Assembly (NCBI RefSeq): GCF_900156525.1
Contig: NZ_FTPS01000001.1
Location: 310,001 to 374,000 of the forward strand
Direction of reading: 5' to 3'
DNA from: Pontibaca methylaminivorans
GTDB lineage: Bacteria > Pseudomonadota > Alphaproteobacteria > Rhodobacterales > Rhodobacteraceae
Length of the DNA: 64,000 bases
Numbering within the stretch: position 1 is the stretch's first letter; each line of letters begins with the position of its first letter. The translations under genes were made by a program, and so were the position numbers. The notes under the pieces are model-generated. The model was not told the DNA's origin. It searched no databases and was given only the letters and a program-made list of their open reading frames with translations. Shown piece after piece: positions 35,676 to 45,431 of the stretch.

Positions 35676-38525
35676 CTATTCGGCGGCTTCGGCATAGGCC
35701 TCCATCGGCGGGCAGGTGCACATCAGGTTGCGGTCGCCCCAGGCATTGTCCACCCGGTTCACCGGCGGCCAGTATTTATCCACCCCGAAGGAGCCCGGCG
35801 GGAAACAGCCCTCGCGCCGGGAATAGGGGCGGTCCCAGTCCTCCATGAGGTCGGCCATGGTGTGCGGCGCGTTCCTGAGCGGGTTGTTCTCGCGGTCCAT
35901 CTCGCCGGTCTCGATGGCGCGGATTTCCTCGCGGATTGCCAGCATCGCCTCGCAGAAACGGTCGAGTTCCAGCTTGGTCTCGCTCTCGGTCGGCTCGATC
36001 ATCAGCGTCCCGGCGACCGGCCAGCTCATGGTCGGGGCGTGGAAGCCCGCATCCACAAGGCGCTTGGCGATGTCATCGACGCTCACCCCCGCGCTTTCCG
36101 CAAAGGGACGCGTGTCGATGATGCATTCATGCGCAACGCGCCCGGTGGTGCCCCGGTAAAGCACGTCATAGGCGCCCTGGAGCCGGTCCGCGATGTAGTT
36201 CGCGTTCAGGATCGCGACCTTGGACGCCTGCGTCAGCCCCTGCCCGCCCATCATCAGGCAATAGGCCCAGGAGATGGTGAGAATCAGCGCGCTGCCATAG
36301 GGCGCGGCCGATACCGGCCCCTCTTCACCGCCGGTGGCCGGATGTCCCGGAAGACAGGGGACGAGGTGCTTCTTGACCCCGATCGGCCCCATGCCCGGCC
36401 CGCCGCCACCGTGAGGAATGGCAAAGGTCTTGTGCAGGTTCAGGTGGCTCACATCGCCGCCCAGATCGCCCGGCCGGCCAAGCCCGACCATGGCGTTCAT
36501 GTTGGCGCCGTCGATATAGACCTGCCCGCCGTGCTGGTGGGTGATCGCGCTCACCTCGTGCACGGTTTCCTCGAACACGCCGTGGGTGCTCGGATAGGTG
36601 ATCATGCAGGCAGCAAGGTTTTCCGAATGTTTCTCGGCCTTTGCGCGGAAATCCTCAAGGTCGATGTCACCGTTGTCGGCGGTCTTGACCGCGACCACCT
36701 TCCAGCCGACCATGCGCGCGCTCGCCGGGTTCGTGCCATGGGCCGAATTCGGGATGAGGCAGACATTGCGGTGCCCCTCGCCGTTGTTGCGATGCCATGC
36801 GGCGATGGTCAGCAGCCCGGCAAGCTCGCCCTGCGCGCCGGAATTCGGCTGCATCGAAAACGCATCATACCCCGTGATGGCGCAGAGCTTGGCCGACAGA
36901 TCGGTGACGAGTTCATGATAGCCGCCGGCCTGCTCCGCCGGGGCGAAGGGGTGCATGTGGGCAAAGGCATGCATGGTGATCGGCATCATCTCGGCGGCGG
37001 CGTTCAGCTTCATGGTGCAGGAGCCGAGCGGAATCATCGCCCGGTCGAGCGCCAGATCCCGGTCGGCGAGCCGGCGCATGTAGCGCGTCATCTCGGTCTC
37101 GGCCCGGTTCATGTGAAAGATCGGGTGGGTGAGATAGTCGCTCGTGCGCAGAAGCTGCTCGGGAAAGCGGTATTCGGGGGTGAAATCGTCGTCGCGGCGG
37201 ATGATGCCGAAGGCGCGCCAGGCGTCCTCGATGTCGTCGCGCCGGGTGCTTTCATCCAGCGTGATGCCGATCCGGGTCCTGCCGACGCGGCGGAAGTTGA
37301 TCCCCTCGTCCAGTGCGGATTTCATCAGCGTCGCCTGCAGCGGCCCGACATCGACGGTGATCGTGTCGAAGAACGTGTCCGGTTCGACGCGGAAGCCCGC
37401 CTCTTCCAGCCCGCGCGCAAGACGCACGGCCTTGCGGTGGATGCGCTGGGCGATGGCCTTGAGCCCCTCGGGCCCGTGGAACACCGCATACATGCCCGCC
37501 ATCACCGCCAGCAGGGCCTGTGCCGTGCAGACGTTGCTGGTGGCCTTTTCGCGGCGGATATGCTGTTCGCGCGTCTGCAGCGCAAGCCGGTAGGCGCGGT
37601 TGCCGCGGGCGTCGATCGACACACCGACGATTCGCCCCGGCATGGCGCGGGCGTGTTCCTCGCGCGTCGCCATATAGGCGGCATGGGGACCGCCATAGCC
37701 CATGGGGATGCCGAATCGCTGGGTGCTGCCCACGGCGATGTCGGCCCCCATGGCGCCGGGTTCCTTGAGCAGGGTGAGCGCCATCGGATCGGCGGCGATC
37801 ACGCCGATGGCCTTCGCCTCGTGCAGGGCGGCGATCGGCTCGGTGAAATCATGCAGGTGGCCGTAGGTGCCCGGATACTGGAAGATCGCGCCGAACACCG
37901 CCGCCGCATCCATCTGCGCCGGGTCGGCCACGATCACCTCGATCCCGAGCGGCGCGGCGCGGGTCTCGATCACGGCGATGGTCTGCGGGTGGCAGTGGTG
38001 GTCAACAAAAAACGCCGTCGCCTTCGATTTCGCGATGCGCTGCGCCATGGCCATGGCCTCGGCCGCGGCGGTGGCTTCGTCCAGCAGCGAGGCATTGGCG
38101 ATCTCGAGCCCGGTCAGGTCGCTCACCATGGTCTGGAAATTCAGCAGCGCCTCGAGCCGCCCCTGGCTGATCTCGGGCTGGTAGGGCGTATAGGCCGTGT
38201 ACCAGGCCGAGTTCTCCAGGATATTGCGCTGGATCGCGGGCGGCGTCACCGTCCCGTGATAGCCCTGCCCGATCATGCTGGTCAGCACGTCGTTCCTGGC
38301 CGCGACCTCGCGCATGTAATGGAGCAGTTCCCGCTCGGACTTGGCCTTGCCGAAATCGAGCGGCTCGGTCTGGCGGATGGCGGCGGGGATGGTCTCGTCG
38401 ATCAGCGCATCCAGCGTCGGCGCGCCCACGGTCTCGAGCATCTCGGCCATTTCCTCGGGCGAGGGGCCGATGTGGCGCCGGTTGGCGAAATCATAGGGCC
38501 GGTAATCGGTCGGTTTGAACGGCAT
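35676..38525 (-). CDS. gcvP: Glycine dehydrogenase (decarboxylating), P protein
   Basis: PLP-dependent P protein of the glycine cleavage system; 949 residues, single-chain type. It decarboxylates glycine and passes the aminomethyl group to lipoylated GcvH. The PLP lysine is Lys699 in [17 protein letters not shown], and [13 protein letters not shown] and [12 protein letters not shown] are family stretches. ATG 38525 begins the usual N-terminus ([15 protein letters not shown]); the open frame upstream is GC-rich spacer. It is the last gene of gcvT-gcvH-gcvP, 184 bases after gcvH. Confidence 0.96.
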   Translation of the reverse strand: MPFKPTDYRPYDFANRRHIGPSPEEMAEMLETVGAPTLDALIDETIPAAIRQTEPLDFGKAKSERELLHYMREVAARNDVLTSMIGQGYHGTVTPPAIQRNILENSAWYTAYTPYQPEISQGRLEALLNFQTMVSDLTGLEIANASLLDEATAAAEAMAMAQRIAKSKATAFFVDHHCHPQTIAVIETRAAPLGIEVIVADPAQMDAAAVFGAIFQYPGTYGHLHDFTEPIAALHEAKAIGVIAADPMALTLLKEPGAMGADIAVGSTQRFGIPMGYGGPHAAYMATREEHARAMPGRIVGVSIDARGNRAYRLALQTREQHIRREKATSNVCTAQALLAVMAGMYAVFHGPEGLKAIAQRIHRKAVRLARGLEEAGFRVEPDTFFDTITVDVGPLQATLMKSALDEGINFRRVGRTRIGITLDESTRRDDIEDAWRAFGIIRRDDDFTPEYRFPEQLLRTSDYLTHPIFHMNRAETEMTRYMRRLADRDLALDRAMIPLGSCTMKLNAAAEMMPITMHAFAHMHPFAPAEQAGGYHELVTDLSAKLCAITGYDAFSMQPNSGAQGELAGLLTIAAWHRNNGEGHRNVCLIPNSAHGTNPASARMVGWKVVAVKTADNGDIDLEDFRAKAEKHSENLAACMITYPSTHGVFEETVHEVSAITHQHGGQVYIDGANMNAMVGLGRPGDLGGDVSHLNLHKTFAIPHGGGGPGMGPIGVKKHLVPCLPGHPATGGEEGPVSAAPYGSALILTISWAYCLMMGGQGLTQASKVAILNANYIADRLQGAYDVLYRGTTGRVAHECIIDTRPFAESAGVSVDDIAKRLVDAGFHAPTMSWPVAGTLMIEPTESETKLELDRFCEAMLAIREEIRAIETGEMDRENNPLRNAPHTMADLMEDWDRPYSRREGCFPPGSFGVDKYWPPVNRVDNAWGDRNLMCTCPPMEAYAEAAE

Positions 38526-38709
38526 GGTCTTCCCTGCTCTTTCTACAACTGCCGGAGAGCGCGGCAGCGGCGTGAACCATGCCGCCCTGTCCGGCCATGC
38601 CCCGGCCGGGTGGCGGGGGCGGGTTGCGACCCCTGCGCCCGCTCCATGCAAGGAAGGCGGATGCAGGGGCCCCGAAGTCACGTCCGGTCGGGATGCCGCC
38701 GGCACGACT

Positions 38710-39069
38710 TCAGGAGATGAAATCCTTGTACGCGGCCTCGTCCATGTAATCCTCCATGGGGGACAGGTCGCTGGGCCGGATCTTGAAGAACCAGGCCTCG
38801 CCCTGGGCATCTTCGTTGACCAGGCCCGGGTTCTCGGCCAGCGCCTCGTTCACCTCGACGATCTCGCCGTCCAGCGGCGACATGATCTCGCTGGCGGCCT
38901 TGACGGACTCGATCACCACGACTTCGTCCTCGCGCGCCACTTCGGTGTCGACCTCGGGCAATTCGACGAACACCACATCGCCAAGCTGCTCGGCCGCATG
39001 TTCGGTGATCCCCACGACGATGAGATCGCCCTCTTCCAGCAGCCATTCATGTTCTTCGGTAAATTTCAT
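38710..39069 (-). CDS. gcvH: Glycine cleavage system H protein
   Basis: Lipoyl carrier of the glycine cleavage system; 119 residues. The lipoylated residue is Lys57 in [16 protein letters not shown]-terminal FTEEHEWL and C-terminal [12 protein letters not shown] complete the family pattern. It lies 30 bases after gcvT and shares its riboswitch-controlled transcript. Confidence 0.96.
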   Translation of the reverse strand: MKFTEEHEWLLEEGDLIVVGITEHAAEQLGDVVFVELPEVDTEVAREDEVVVIESVKAASEIMSPLDGEIVEVNEALAENPGLVNEDAQGEAWFFKIRPSDLSPMEDYMDEAAYKDFIS

Positions 39070-39099
39070 GATCTCTTTCCTGGACTCTCTGTTCCGGTG

Positions 39100-40215
39100 T
39101 CAACGCTTGTGTCCTGCCGCGACGAATGGCAGGGGCACGACCTCGACCGGCAGCCGCCGGCCGCGCAGATCGCCGTAAAGACGGGTGCCGGGGCTGGCAA
39201 GATCGGCCGGCACGTAACCCATGGCGATCGCTGCGCCCACGCTCGGGCCGAAGCCGCCCGAGGTGATCCGCCCGACGGCGGTGTCGCTGTTTTCATCCGC
39301 ATGAAGCGGCACGCCCCCGCGCATCGGGGCCCGCCCCTCGGGGCGCAACCCGACGCGTCTGCGCGCGGGGCCGCGTTCAAGATCGGAGAGCACCGCCTCG
39401 GCCCCGGGAAAGCCGCCCTCGCGCGCTCCGCCCCGGCGGCGGACCCCGGGAATGGCCCAGCCGAGCCCGGCCTCGCCCGGGCGGGTGGTCTCGTCGATGT
39501 CGTTGCCGTACAGGCAGAGCCCGGCCTCGAGCCGCAGCGAATCGCGCGCCCCGAGCCCGGCCAGCTCCACCGCCTCGTGCTCCAGCAGGCGGCGCGCGAA
39601 AGCCTCGGTCGCCCCGGCGGGAAGCGAAATCTCGTACCCGTCCTCGCCGGTATAGCCCGAGCGCGTGACCCAGGCCTCGACCCCGTCGAGCGTGAGGGTG
39701 CGGATGTCCATGAATCGCATCCCCGCGGCATCGGGGTCAAAAGCCGCGAGCACCAGTTCCGCCAGCGGCCCCTGCAGCGCCAGAAGCCCGCGGTCGGTCA
39801 CCTCCCGCACCTTTACAGCGGGTTCGAGCGCCGCCTTGAGCCGTGCGATATCGGCCCGCTTGCAGGCGGCATTCACCACCAGGAACAGGTGATCGCCGCG
39901 GTTCGCGAACATCAGGTCGTCAAGGATGCCGCCATCAGAACTGGTAAAAAACCCGTAACGCTGCCGCCCCTCGGGCAGGCCGAGCACGTCCGAGGGCATC
40001 TGCGTCTCGAGCGCCGCCGCCGCGCCCTCGCCGGACAGGATCACCTGCCCCATGTGGCTGACGTCAAAAAGGCTCGCGGCCTGCCGCGTATGCAGGTGTT
40101 CGGCCATGATGCCGGATTTGTATTGCACCGGCAGGCTGTAGCCGGTGAAGTCCACCATCTTGCCGCCGCGTTCCTCATGCAGGGCATGAAGCGGCGTCTG
40201 CTGCAGCGCGCTCAT
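39100..40215 (-). CDS. gcvT: Aminomethyltransferase, T protein
   Basis: Transfers the methylene group from lipoyl-GcvH to tetrahydrofolate, releasing ammonia; 371 residues. Family stretches: TPLHALHEERGGKMVDFTGY, SLFDVSHMGQVILSG, VTRSGYTGEDGYEISLP and SLRLEAGLCLYGNDID. I choose ATG 40215 at the family N-terminus rather than the open frame reaching 40518, which includes the riboswitch. First gene of the gcv operon. Confidence 0.95.
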   Translation of the reverse strand: MSALQQTPLHALHEERGGKMVDFTGYSLPVQYKSGIMAEHLHTRQAASLFDVSHMGQVILSGEGAAAALETQMPSDVLGLPEGRQRYGFFTSSDGGILDDLMFANRGDHLFLVVNAACKRADIARLKAALEPAVKVREVTDRGLLALQGPLAELVLAAFDPDAAGMRFMDIRTLTLDGVEAWVTRSGYTGEDGYEISLPAGATEAFARRLLEHEAVELAGLGARDSLRLEAGLCLYGNDIDETTRPGEAGLGWAIPGVRRRGGAREGGFPGAEAVLSDLERGPARRRVGLRPEGRAPMRGGVPLHADENSDTAVGRITSGGFGPSVGAAIAMGYVPADLASPGTRLYGDLRGRRLPVEVVPLPFVAAGHKR

Positions 40216-40320
40216 ACGCCCGGACTCCGGGAGCGGCGGAAATGGCGGAAAATCAGCATAGCGCTGGTCATCATTCAGGCACCTCGTTTCAGACGCGCAA
40301 CTTGCGCTTCGACACGGTGC

Positions 40321-40468
40321 CCCCCTGTCCTTTTGCCTGAGATCGTTAATCCCTTCGGCGGGCGCTCGCGCCTCTCTCCAGAGTTCTGTCCGCATGCGGT
40401 CCGGTGGCCTGAGAGTTTCCGGGGCATTGCTCCTTCGGCATCGGGTTTGATCCCGATTCTCCCGCATG
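40321..40468 (-). promoter_or_regulatory. Tandem glycine riboswitch upstream of gcvT
   Basis: On the minus strand two glycine aptamers follow each other. The first has CGGGAGAATC, GCCGAAGGAGCAA and AACTCTCAGGC. The second has CTCTGGAGAGAGGC, GCCGAAGGGATTAACG and ATCTCAGGCAAAAGGACAG. About 105 bases separate it from the gcvT start. Glycine binding normally switches the cleavage operon on. The rest of the 40216-40667 gap shows no further gene. Confidence 0.95.
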
Positions 40469-40667
40469 CGGTCGTATACATAACAGCCGTCCGCGCCGCT
40501 GTGAAGCCCCTGCGACACCGGCGCCGCCCTGTCGCGCGGGCCGGCCGGGCGGCTTCGCGGCGTGATGCCGATTGCGCCCCGGGCACCCCTTGCCTATGCA
40601 GTGGGTCGGCATGTTCGTTTGACGGCGCGTGCTCATCTATCACGAGGACAGCGAGGAGATCGGAACC

Positions 40668-41558
40668 ATGGATCGCAAACAGGCGGAACAGATGCGCAGC
40701 GGCAAGGGATTCATCGCCGCGCTCGACCAGAGCGGAGGCTCGACCCCCAAGGCGCTCGCGCTCTACGGCATTCCCGAATCGGCCTATTCGGATGATGCGG
40801 AAATGTTCGCCCTGGTGCATGCGATGCGCAGCCGGATCGTCAAATCCCCGGCCTTCCGGGGCGACCGGGTGATCGGCGCGATCCTGTTCGAGAACACCAT
40901 GGACCGCGAGATCGACGGCCGCCCGAGCGCGGATTTCCTCTGGCAGGAGCGCGGCGTCGTTCCCTTCCTCAAGGTGGACAAGGGGCTTGCCGACACAACC
41001 GACGGCATGCGCCTGATGAAGCCCATGCCGGGGCTCGACGCGCTGCTGGAGCGCGCGGCAAAGGGCGGAATCTTCGGCACCAAGATGCGCTCGGTGATCG
41101 ACGCGGCCGATACACGCGGGATCGCGGCCAATGTTGCCCAGCAGTTCGAGGTCGGGCAGCAGATCCTCGACCACGGGCTGGTGCCGATCATCGAGCCCGA
41201 AGTGACCATCTCGATCCCCGACAAGGCCGAGGCCGAGGCCATCCTGCGCGACGAGATCGCGGCACGGCTCGACAAGCTGCCCGAGGGGGTGGAGGTGATG
41301 CTGAAGCTCACGCTTCCCGAGGTTGCGAACCATTACCGGCCGCTGGTCGATCATCCGCGCGTGATGCGGGTCGTGGCGCTTTCGGGCGGCTACAGCCGGC
41401 ACGAGGCGAACCAGCGGCTGGCGCAGAACGGCGGCATCATCGCAAGCTTCTCGCGGGCCCTGACCGAGGGGCTTTCGGCCGACCAGTCCGAAGCCGAATT
41501 CGACCGCGTCCTTTCCGAAGCGATCGACAGCATCTACACGGCCTCCTGCGCCGGCTGA
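40668..41558 (+). CDS. Class I fructose-bisphosphate aldolase
   Basis: Schiff-base aldolase cleaving fructose 1,6-bisphosphate into triose phosphates; 296 residues. KGFIAALDQSGGSTPKALAL near the N-terminus, VVPFLKVDKGLAD in the middle and VVALSGGYSRHEANQRLA are typical of bacterial class I enzymes. ATG 40668 has GCGAGGAG nine bases upstream; an in-frame start at 40629 lacks a good site. It is a single gene divergent from gcvT. Confidence 0.92.
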   Translation: MDRKQAEQMRSGKGFIAALDQSGGSTPKALALYGIPESAYSDDAEMFALVHAMRSRIVKSPAFRGDRVIGAILFENTMDREIDGRPSADFLWQERGVVPFLKVDKGLADTTDGMRLMKPMPGLDALLERAAKGGIFGTKMRSVIDAADTRGIAANVAQQFEVGQQILDHGLVPIIEPEVTISIPDKAEAEAILRDEIAARLDKLPEGVEVMLKLTLPEVANHYRPLVDHPRVMRVVALSGGYSRHEANQRLAQNGGIIASFSRALTEGLSADQSEAEFDRVLSEAIDSIYTASCAG

Positions 41559-41660
41559 TCCCTTCCCGGCCCCGGGCGCGGACCAAGCCGGAACGGCGCG
41601 CCCCCGGGCGAGGCGGGCTTCGGGCGGATCACCCGATTTCACCCGTGGCGCGCGCATGGG

Positions 41661-42140
41661 TCACTCGGCCTCGCCGCTCATGTACTTGGCCATGAAGGTC
41701 GGCTCGCCCAGCCGGTCGAGCAGGTCGAGCTGCTGGTCGAGCCAGTCCCAGTGCCCCTCCTCGTCGGTGATGATGCTTTCGAACAGCAGGCTCGTGCCGA
41801 TGTCGTCGGCCTCGCGGGCGCTGCGCGCGGCCTTGGTGTAAAAGGCGATCGTGTCCTTTTCGTCCTTGCGGTCGGTTTCGAACATGTCTTTGAGGTTCTT
41901 TGCGGGCCGCGGGTTCTTCTGCGGCTCCATCACCGGCTCGCCGCGCAGGAACAGGATACGGTCGATGAATTTGCCGGCATGGCCGAGTTCCTCGTTCATC
42001 TCCTCGTGCATCCGCCCGGACAGGCGATCGAGCCCCCAGTCGTCCAGCACATGCGCATGAAGCAGATACTGGGTCGCGGCCGAAAGCTCCATCGACAGGG
42101 CGGTTTGCAGGTTGGAGAGGCTTTCCTTGTTGTCGCTCAT
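41661..42140 (-). CDS. bfr: Bacterioferritin-like protein lacking the heme-ligand methionine
   Basis: Iron-storage ferritin of 159 residues that aligns with E. coli bacterioferritin without gaps through the active-site region. All ferroxidase ligands are present: Glu18, Glu51, His54, Glu94, Glu127 and His130. Residue 52, the axial heme methionine in bacterioferritins, is leucine (EELGHAG). It may therefore be heme-free or need a second Met-containing subunit. A perfect inverted repeat (GTGAC-TT-GTCAC, 42163-42174) lies 23 bases upstream of the start. No bacterioferritin-associated ferredoxin gene is adjacent. Confidence 0.88.
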   Translation of the reverse strand: MSDNKESLSNLQTALSMELSAATQYLLHAHVLDDWGLDRLSGRMHEEMNEELGHAGKFIDRILFLRGEPVMEPQKNPRPAKNLKDMFETDRKDEKDTIAFYTKAARSAREADDIGTSLLFESIITDEEGHWDWLDQQLDLLDRLGEPTFMAKYMSGEAE

Positions 42141-42162
42141 CGGATGCTCCTTGCAGCAGCTT

Positions 42163-42174
42163 GTGACTTGTCAC
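42163..42174. promoter_or_regulatory. Inverted repeat upstream of the bacterioferritin gene
   Basis: GTGAC-TT-GTCAC is a perfect 12-base palindrome 23 bases before the start codon, close to where a promoter would be. It resembles no iron-regulator box I can name. Confidence 0.3.
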
Positions 42175-42219
42175 TGTGGAACTAAGGCGGGTGCGCCGCT
42201 TGGCAAGCCCGGGCCGCGC

Positions 42220-43854
42220 TCAGCCGATCCGCGCAAGGATTGCCGCCTCGTCCAGCCCCGGGCCCGCATATGCGCCGGCGATCCGCCCGCGCCCCTCGGC
42301 CAGCCGCGTCGCCACGTAGCCCCCGGAAACCGCGGCCGGGGCAAGCGGAATCAGCGCCGCCGCGCTCATCAGCGTGGCAAGGCTTTCCGCGAAAAGGCGC
42401 GCCTCGGCCTCACCCGGCAGGGAGCGCCAGCGGGCGCGGTGGCGCTCGAGCGCGCCGTCATAACCGCGGTCCATGCCCCGCGCCGCGTCAAACATGTGGT
42501 CGAGCGCCTCTCCCGCCAGCGGCTGGCGCTGCAACGTGCGCAGGACATCAAGGCAGATCACGTTGCCCGACCCTTCCCAGATGCCGTTGAGCGGCGCCTC
42601 GCGGTAGAACATGGGCAGGTCGGTGTCCTCGATATATCCCATGCCGCCCAGCACCTCCATCGCCTCGGCGATCACTGGCACGGCGCGCTTGTTGTTGAGG
42701 AACTTCGCCAGCGCGACGCCGACGCGGGCCAGCGCCCGATCCTCGTCGCCGGTTCCGTCGAAGGCGCGCGCCATGGCCATGGCCGATGCCAGCGCCGCCT
42801 CGCAGTCGAGCGCGATATCGGCCAGCACCCGGCGCATGAGCGGCTGGTCGATCAGACGGCGCTGGAAGGCGCTGCGTCCGCGCACCCACCAGAGCGCCCG
42901 CACCAGCGCCGCCCGCATGAGCCCGGCCGGCGCGATCGCCGTATCGAGCCGCGTGTGATGGACCATCTCGATGATGCGGCGCACCCCGTCGCCTTCGTCC
43001 CCGAGGCGAAAGGCGAGCGCATCCTCGTATTCGATCTCGGCGCTGGCGTTGGCGCGATTGCCGAGCTTGTCCTTGAGCCGCTGCAGGCGGATGCCGTTGC
43101 GGGCCCCCGAAAGCCAGCGCGGCACGACAAAACAGGTGAGCCCGCCCGGCGCCTGCGCCAGCGTCAGGAATCCGTCGGACATGGGCGCCGAGCAGAACCA
43201 TTTATGTCCGGTCAGGCGATAGTGATCGCCGTCGCGGACGGCCCGCGTCGTGACGGCCCGCAGGTCCGAGCCGCCCTGCTTTTCGGTCATCGCCATGCCC
43301 ATGGTGACCGCGCTTTTTTCCGCGACCGGGCGCAGCGACGGGTCGTAATCCGCCGCCGCAAGACGCGGCTGCCAGAGCGCGGCCAGTCCCGGATCCGCCC
43401 CGAGCGCCGGCCAGGCGGCATAGGTCATGGTCAGCGGGCAGCAGGTGCCGGGCTCGATCTGGCTCAGCAGATAGACATGGGCCGCGTGCGTCACCTGCCC
43501 GCCCGGCGCGCCGTCCCGGGCCGAGGCCGCATAACCGGCCCTTGCCGCCGTCTCCATGCAGTGGTGATAGCCGGCGTTATAGGCGACCTCGTCCAGGCGC
43601 CGCCCGCCGCTGTCCCAAGAAAGCAGGCGCGGCGGATCGCGCCGCGCCTCGGCCGCGGCCTGCACCATCGCCGCGCTGCCATAGGCGGCGGCTGCCGTCT
43701 CGAGCGACCGGCCCCGGCCGCCGAAATGCGCGACCGCCTCGCGCAGCGGCACATCGCCGGCCCAGAGATCGCGCGTGACCGGCAGAAGCGGCTGGTTCGT
43801 AACCTCATGGGTTCGAAGCCCGGAACCTGCCGGGACGGGGCGATTCGGCGCCAT
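42220..43854 (-). CDS. Acyl-CoA dehydrogenase (AidB-like)
   Basis: FAD-dependent flavoprotein of 544 residues. AVTMGMAMTEKQGGSDLRAV, YRLTGHKWFCSAPMSDGFL and AMEVLGGMGYIEDTDLPMFY followed by LNGIWEGSGNV match the AidB/isovaleryl-CoA dehydrogenase-like branch, and the length is that of AidB rather than of short-chain enzymes (about 380). AidB is linked to alkylation response in E. coli; most relatives have no proven substrate. ATG 43854 has GGAGG just upstream. Divergent from ftsB. Confidence 0.87.
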   Translation of the reverse strand: MAPNRPVPAGSGLRTHEVTNQPLLPVTRDLWAGDVPLREAVAHFGGRGRSLETAAAAYGSAAMVQAAAEARRDPPRLLSWDSGGRRLDEVAYNAGYHHCMETAARAGYAASARDGAPGGQVTHAAHVYLLSQIEPGTCCPLTMTYAAWPALGADPGLAALWQPRLAAADYDPSLRPVAEKSAVTMGMAMTEKQGGSDLRAVTTRAVRDGDHYRLTGHKWFCSAPMSDGFLTLAQAPGGLTCFVVPRWLSGARNGIRLQRLKDKLGNRANASAEIEYEDALAFRLGDEGDGVRRIIEMVHHTRLDTAIAPAGLMRAALVRALWWVRGRSAFQRRLIDQPLMRRVLADIALDCEAALASAMAMARAFDGTGDEDRALARVGVALAKFLNNKRAVPVIAEAMEVLGGMGYIEDTDLPMFYREAPLNGIWEGSGNVICLDVLRTLQRQPLAGEALDHMFDAARGMDRGYDGALERHRARWRSLPGEAEARLFAESLATLMSAAALIPLAPAAVSGGYVATRLAEGRGRIAGAYAGPGLDEAAILARIG

Positions 43855-43974
43855 GACTCGGGCCTCCTTCCACCAAAGAGGATAGGCGCTGCAGCGGGGA
43901 TTCCCAAGCGCGATCACCTGTGCAATACTGCGCCCGGATACCCGTCAACGGGTGCAGCACGAGGCAGAGCCATC

Positions 43975-44274
43975 TTGATCCGTTCCAGCCGCCCGGGGTT
44001 CCGCGCCCTGATCTTCTTCACCGTTGCCTTTCTGCTGTGCAGCTATTTCACCTTTGCCGCGGTGCAGGGCGATTACGGGCTGTTCCGCCGCATCGAGATC
44101 ACCGCCGAGACCGAAACCTTGCGGGCGCAGCTCGCCACGATGCAGGCGGATATCGCCGACATGGAGAACCTCACCCACCGCCTGTCCGATGATTATCTCG
44201 ACCTCGACCTGCTCGACCAGCAGGCGCGTTCGGTGCTCGGGCTTCTGCGGGCGGACGAACTGGTGATCCGTTGA
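43975..44274 (+). CDS. ftsB: Septum formation initiator FtsB/DivIC family protein
   Basis: Small bitopic cell-division protein of 99 residues: one membrane helix (LIFFTVAFLLCSYFTFAAVQ) and a periplasmic coiled coil (ETETLRAQLATMQADIADME), ending in the conserved LSDDYLDLDLLDQQARSVLG. No ATG precedes the helix in frame; TTG 43975 with GAGGCAGAG upstream is the best start. It stands ahead of the pyruvate dehydrogenase genes, an order common in Rhodobacterales. Confidence 0.85.
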   Translation: MIRSSRPGFRALIFFTVAFLLCSYFTFAAVQGDYGLFRRIEITAETETLRAQLATMQADIADMENLTHRLSDDYLDLDLLDQQARSVLGLLRADELVIR

Positions 44275-44374
44275 CGGCATGCGTTTGCATACTGCCGCTC
44301 TGGACGGGCGGCACGAGCCGAGTCAATATGGTGTGATCATGCGCCCGGATCTGCCGGATCCGCCCACACCGTTA

Positions 44375-44388
44375 TCTGTCCAGACAGA
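44375..44388. promoter_or_regulatory. Perfect palindrome before pdhA
   Basis: TCTGTC-CA-GACAGA lies 17 bases before the pdhA ATG and abuts its ribosome site. The spaced GT...AC core resembles operators of FadR-type GntR regulators, but a specific regulator cannot be named. Confidence 0.35.
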
Positions 44389-44404
44389 GGGAGATGCAGG
44401 CCCC

Positions 44405-45415
44405 ATGGCTGCCCGAACAACCACCCGCAAGACGAATGTCGCCGCCGAGGATCTGAAACGTTACTACCGCGAAATGCTGCTGATCCGGCGGTTCGAGGAA
44501 AAGGCCGGCCAGCTTTACGGAATGGGGCTGATCGGGGGGTTCTGTCATCTGTATATCGGCCAGGAGGCGGTGGTGGTCGGGCTCGCCGCCGCGGCCGAGG
44601 ACGGCGACAAGCAGATCACGTCCTATCGCGATCACGGGCACATGCTGGCCACCGGCATGGATCCGCGCGGCGTGATGGCCGAACTCACCGGCCGCGTCGG
44701 CGGCTACTCCAAGGGCAAGGGCGGCTCGATGCACATGTTCAGCCGCGAAAAGAACTTCTACGGCGGCCATGGCATCGTCGGCGCGCAGGTGCCGATCGGC
44801 GCCGGGCTGGCATTCGCCGATCAGTACAAGGGAAACGGGCGCGTCACCTTCACCTATTTCGGCGATGGCGCCGCCAATCAGGGCCAGATCTACGAGACCT
44901 TCAACATGGCCGCGCTGTGGAAGCTGCCGGTGATCTTCGTGATCGAGAACAACCGCTATGCCATGGGCACGGCACAGAAACGCTCGACCTCCACGCCCGA
45001 GCTCTATACCCGTGGCGCGGCCTTCGGCATCCCCGGCGAACAGGTGGACGGCATGGATGTGCTGGCGGTCAAGGAGGCCGGGGAAAAGGCGGTCGCCCAC
45101 TGCCGCGCCGGCAAGGGGCCCTATATCCTCGAAGTCATGACCTACCGCTATCGCGGCCATTCCATGTCCGATCCGGCCAAGTACCGCACCCGCGACGAAG
45201 TGCAGCAGGTGCGCGAGACCCGCGATTGCATCGAACATGTGCGCAGCCTGCTGCTGCAGGGAAAACACGCGAGCGATGACGATCTGAAAGCCATCGACAA
45301 GGAGATCAGGGCCGTGGTCAATGAGGCGGCCGAGTTCTCCAAGGACAGTCCCGAGCCGCCGCTGGAAGAGCTCTGGACCGATGTCTATGCCGAAGCCGAC
45401 CAGCCCGGCGCGTGA
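44405..45415 (+). CDS. pdhA: Pyruvate dehydrogenase E1 component, alpha subunit
   Basis: Thiamin-diphosphate enzyme subunit that decarboxylates pyruvate; 336 residues. The ThDP/Mg motif is FGDGAANQGQIYETFNMAAL ending in VIENN, and RYRGHSMSDPAKYRTRDEV holds the regulatory-loop region. ATG 44405 follows AGAGGGAGATG; the frame is open upstream without family similarity. It is followed 16 bases later by pdhB. Confidence 0.96.
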   Translation: MAARTTTRKTNVAAEDLKRYYREMLLIRRFEEKAGQLYGMGLIGGFCHLYIGQEAVVVGLAAAAEDGDKQITSYRDHGHMLATGMDPRGVMAELTGRVGGYSKGKGGSMHMFSREKNFYGGHGIVGAQVPIGAGLAFADQYKGNGRVTFTYFGDGAANQGQIYETFNMAALWKLPVIFVIENNRYAMGTAQKRSTSTPELYTRGAAFGIPGEQVDGMDVLAVKEAGEKAVAHCRAGKGPYILEVMTYRYRGHSMSDPAKYRTRDEVQQVRETRDCIEHVRSLLLQGKHASDDDLKAIDKEIRAVVNEAAEFSKDSPEPPLEELWTDVYAEADQPGA

Positions 45416-45431
45416 GAAGGAGTAGAAACCG

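Noticed and set aside
35862-38720. A 952-codon open frame antisense to gcvP
   Set aside because: Shadow of gcvP, which has unmistakable family motifs including the PLP lysine.
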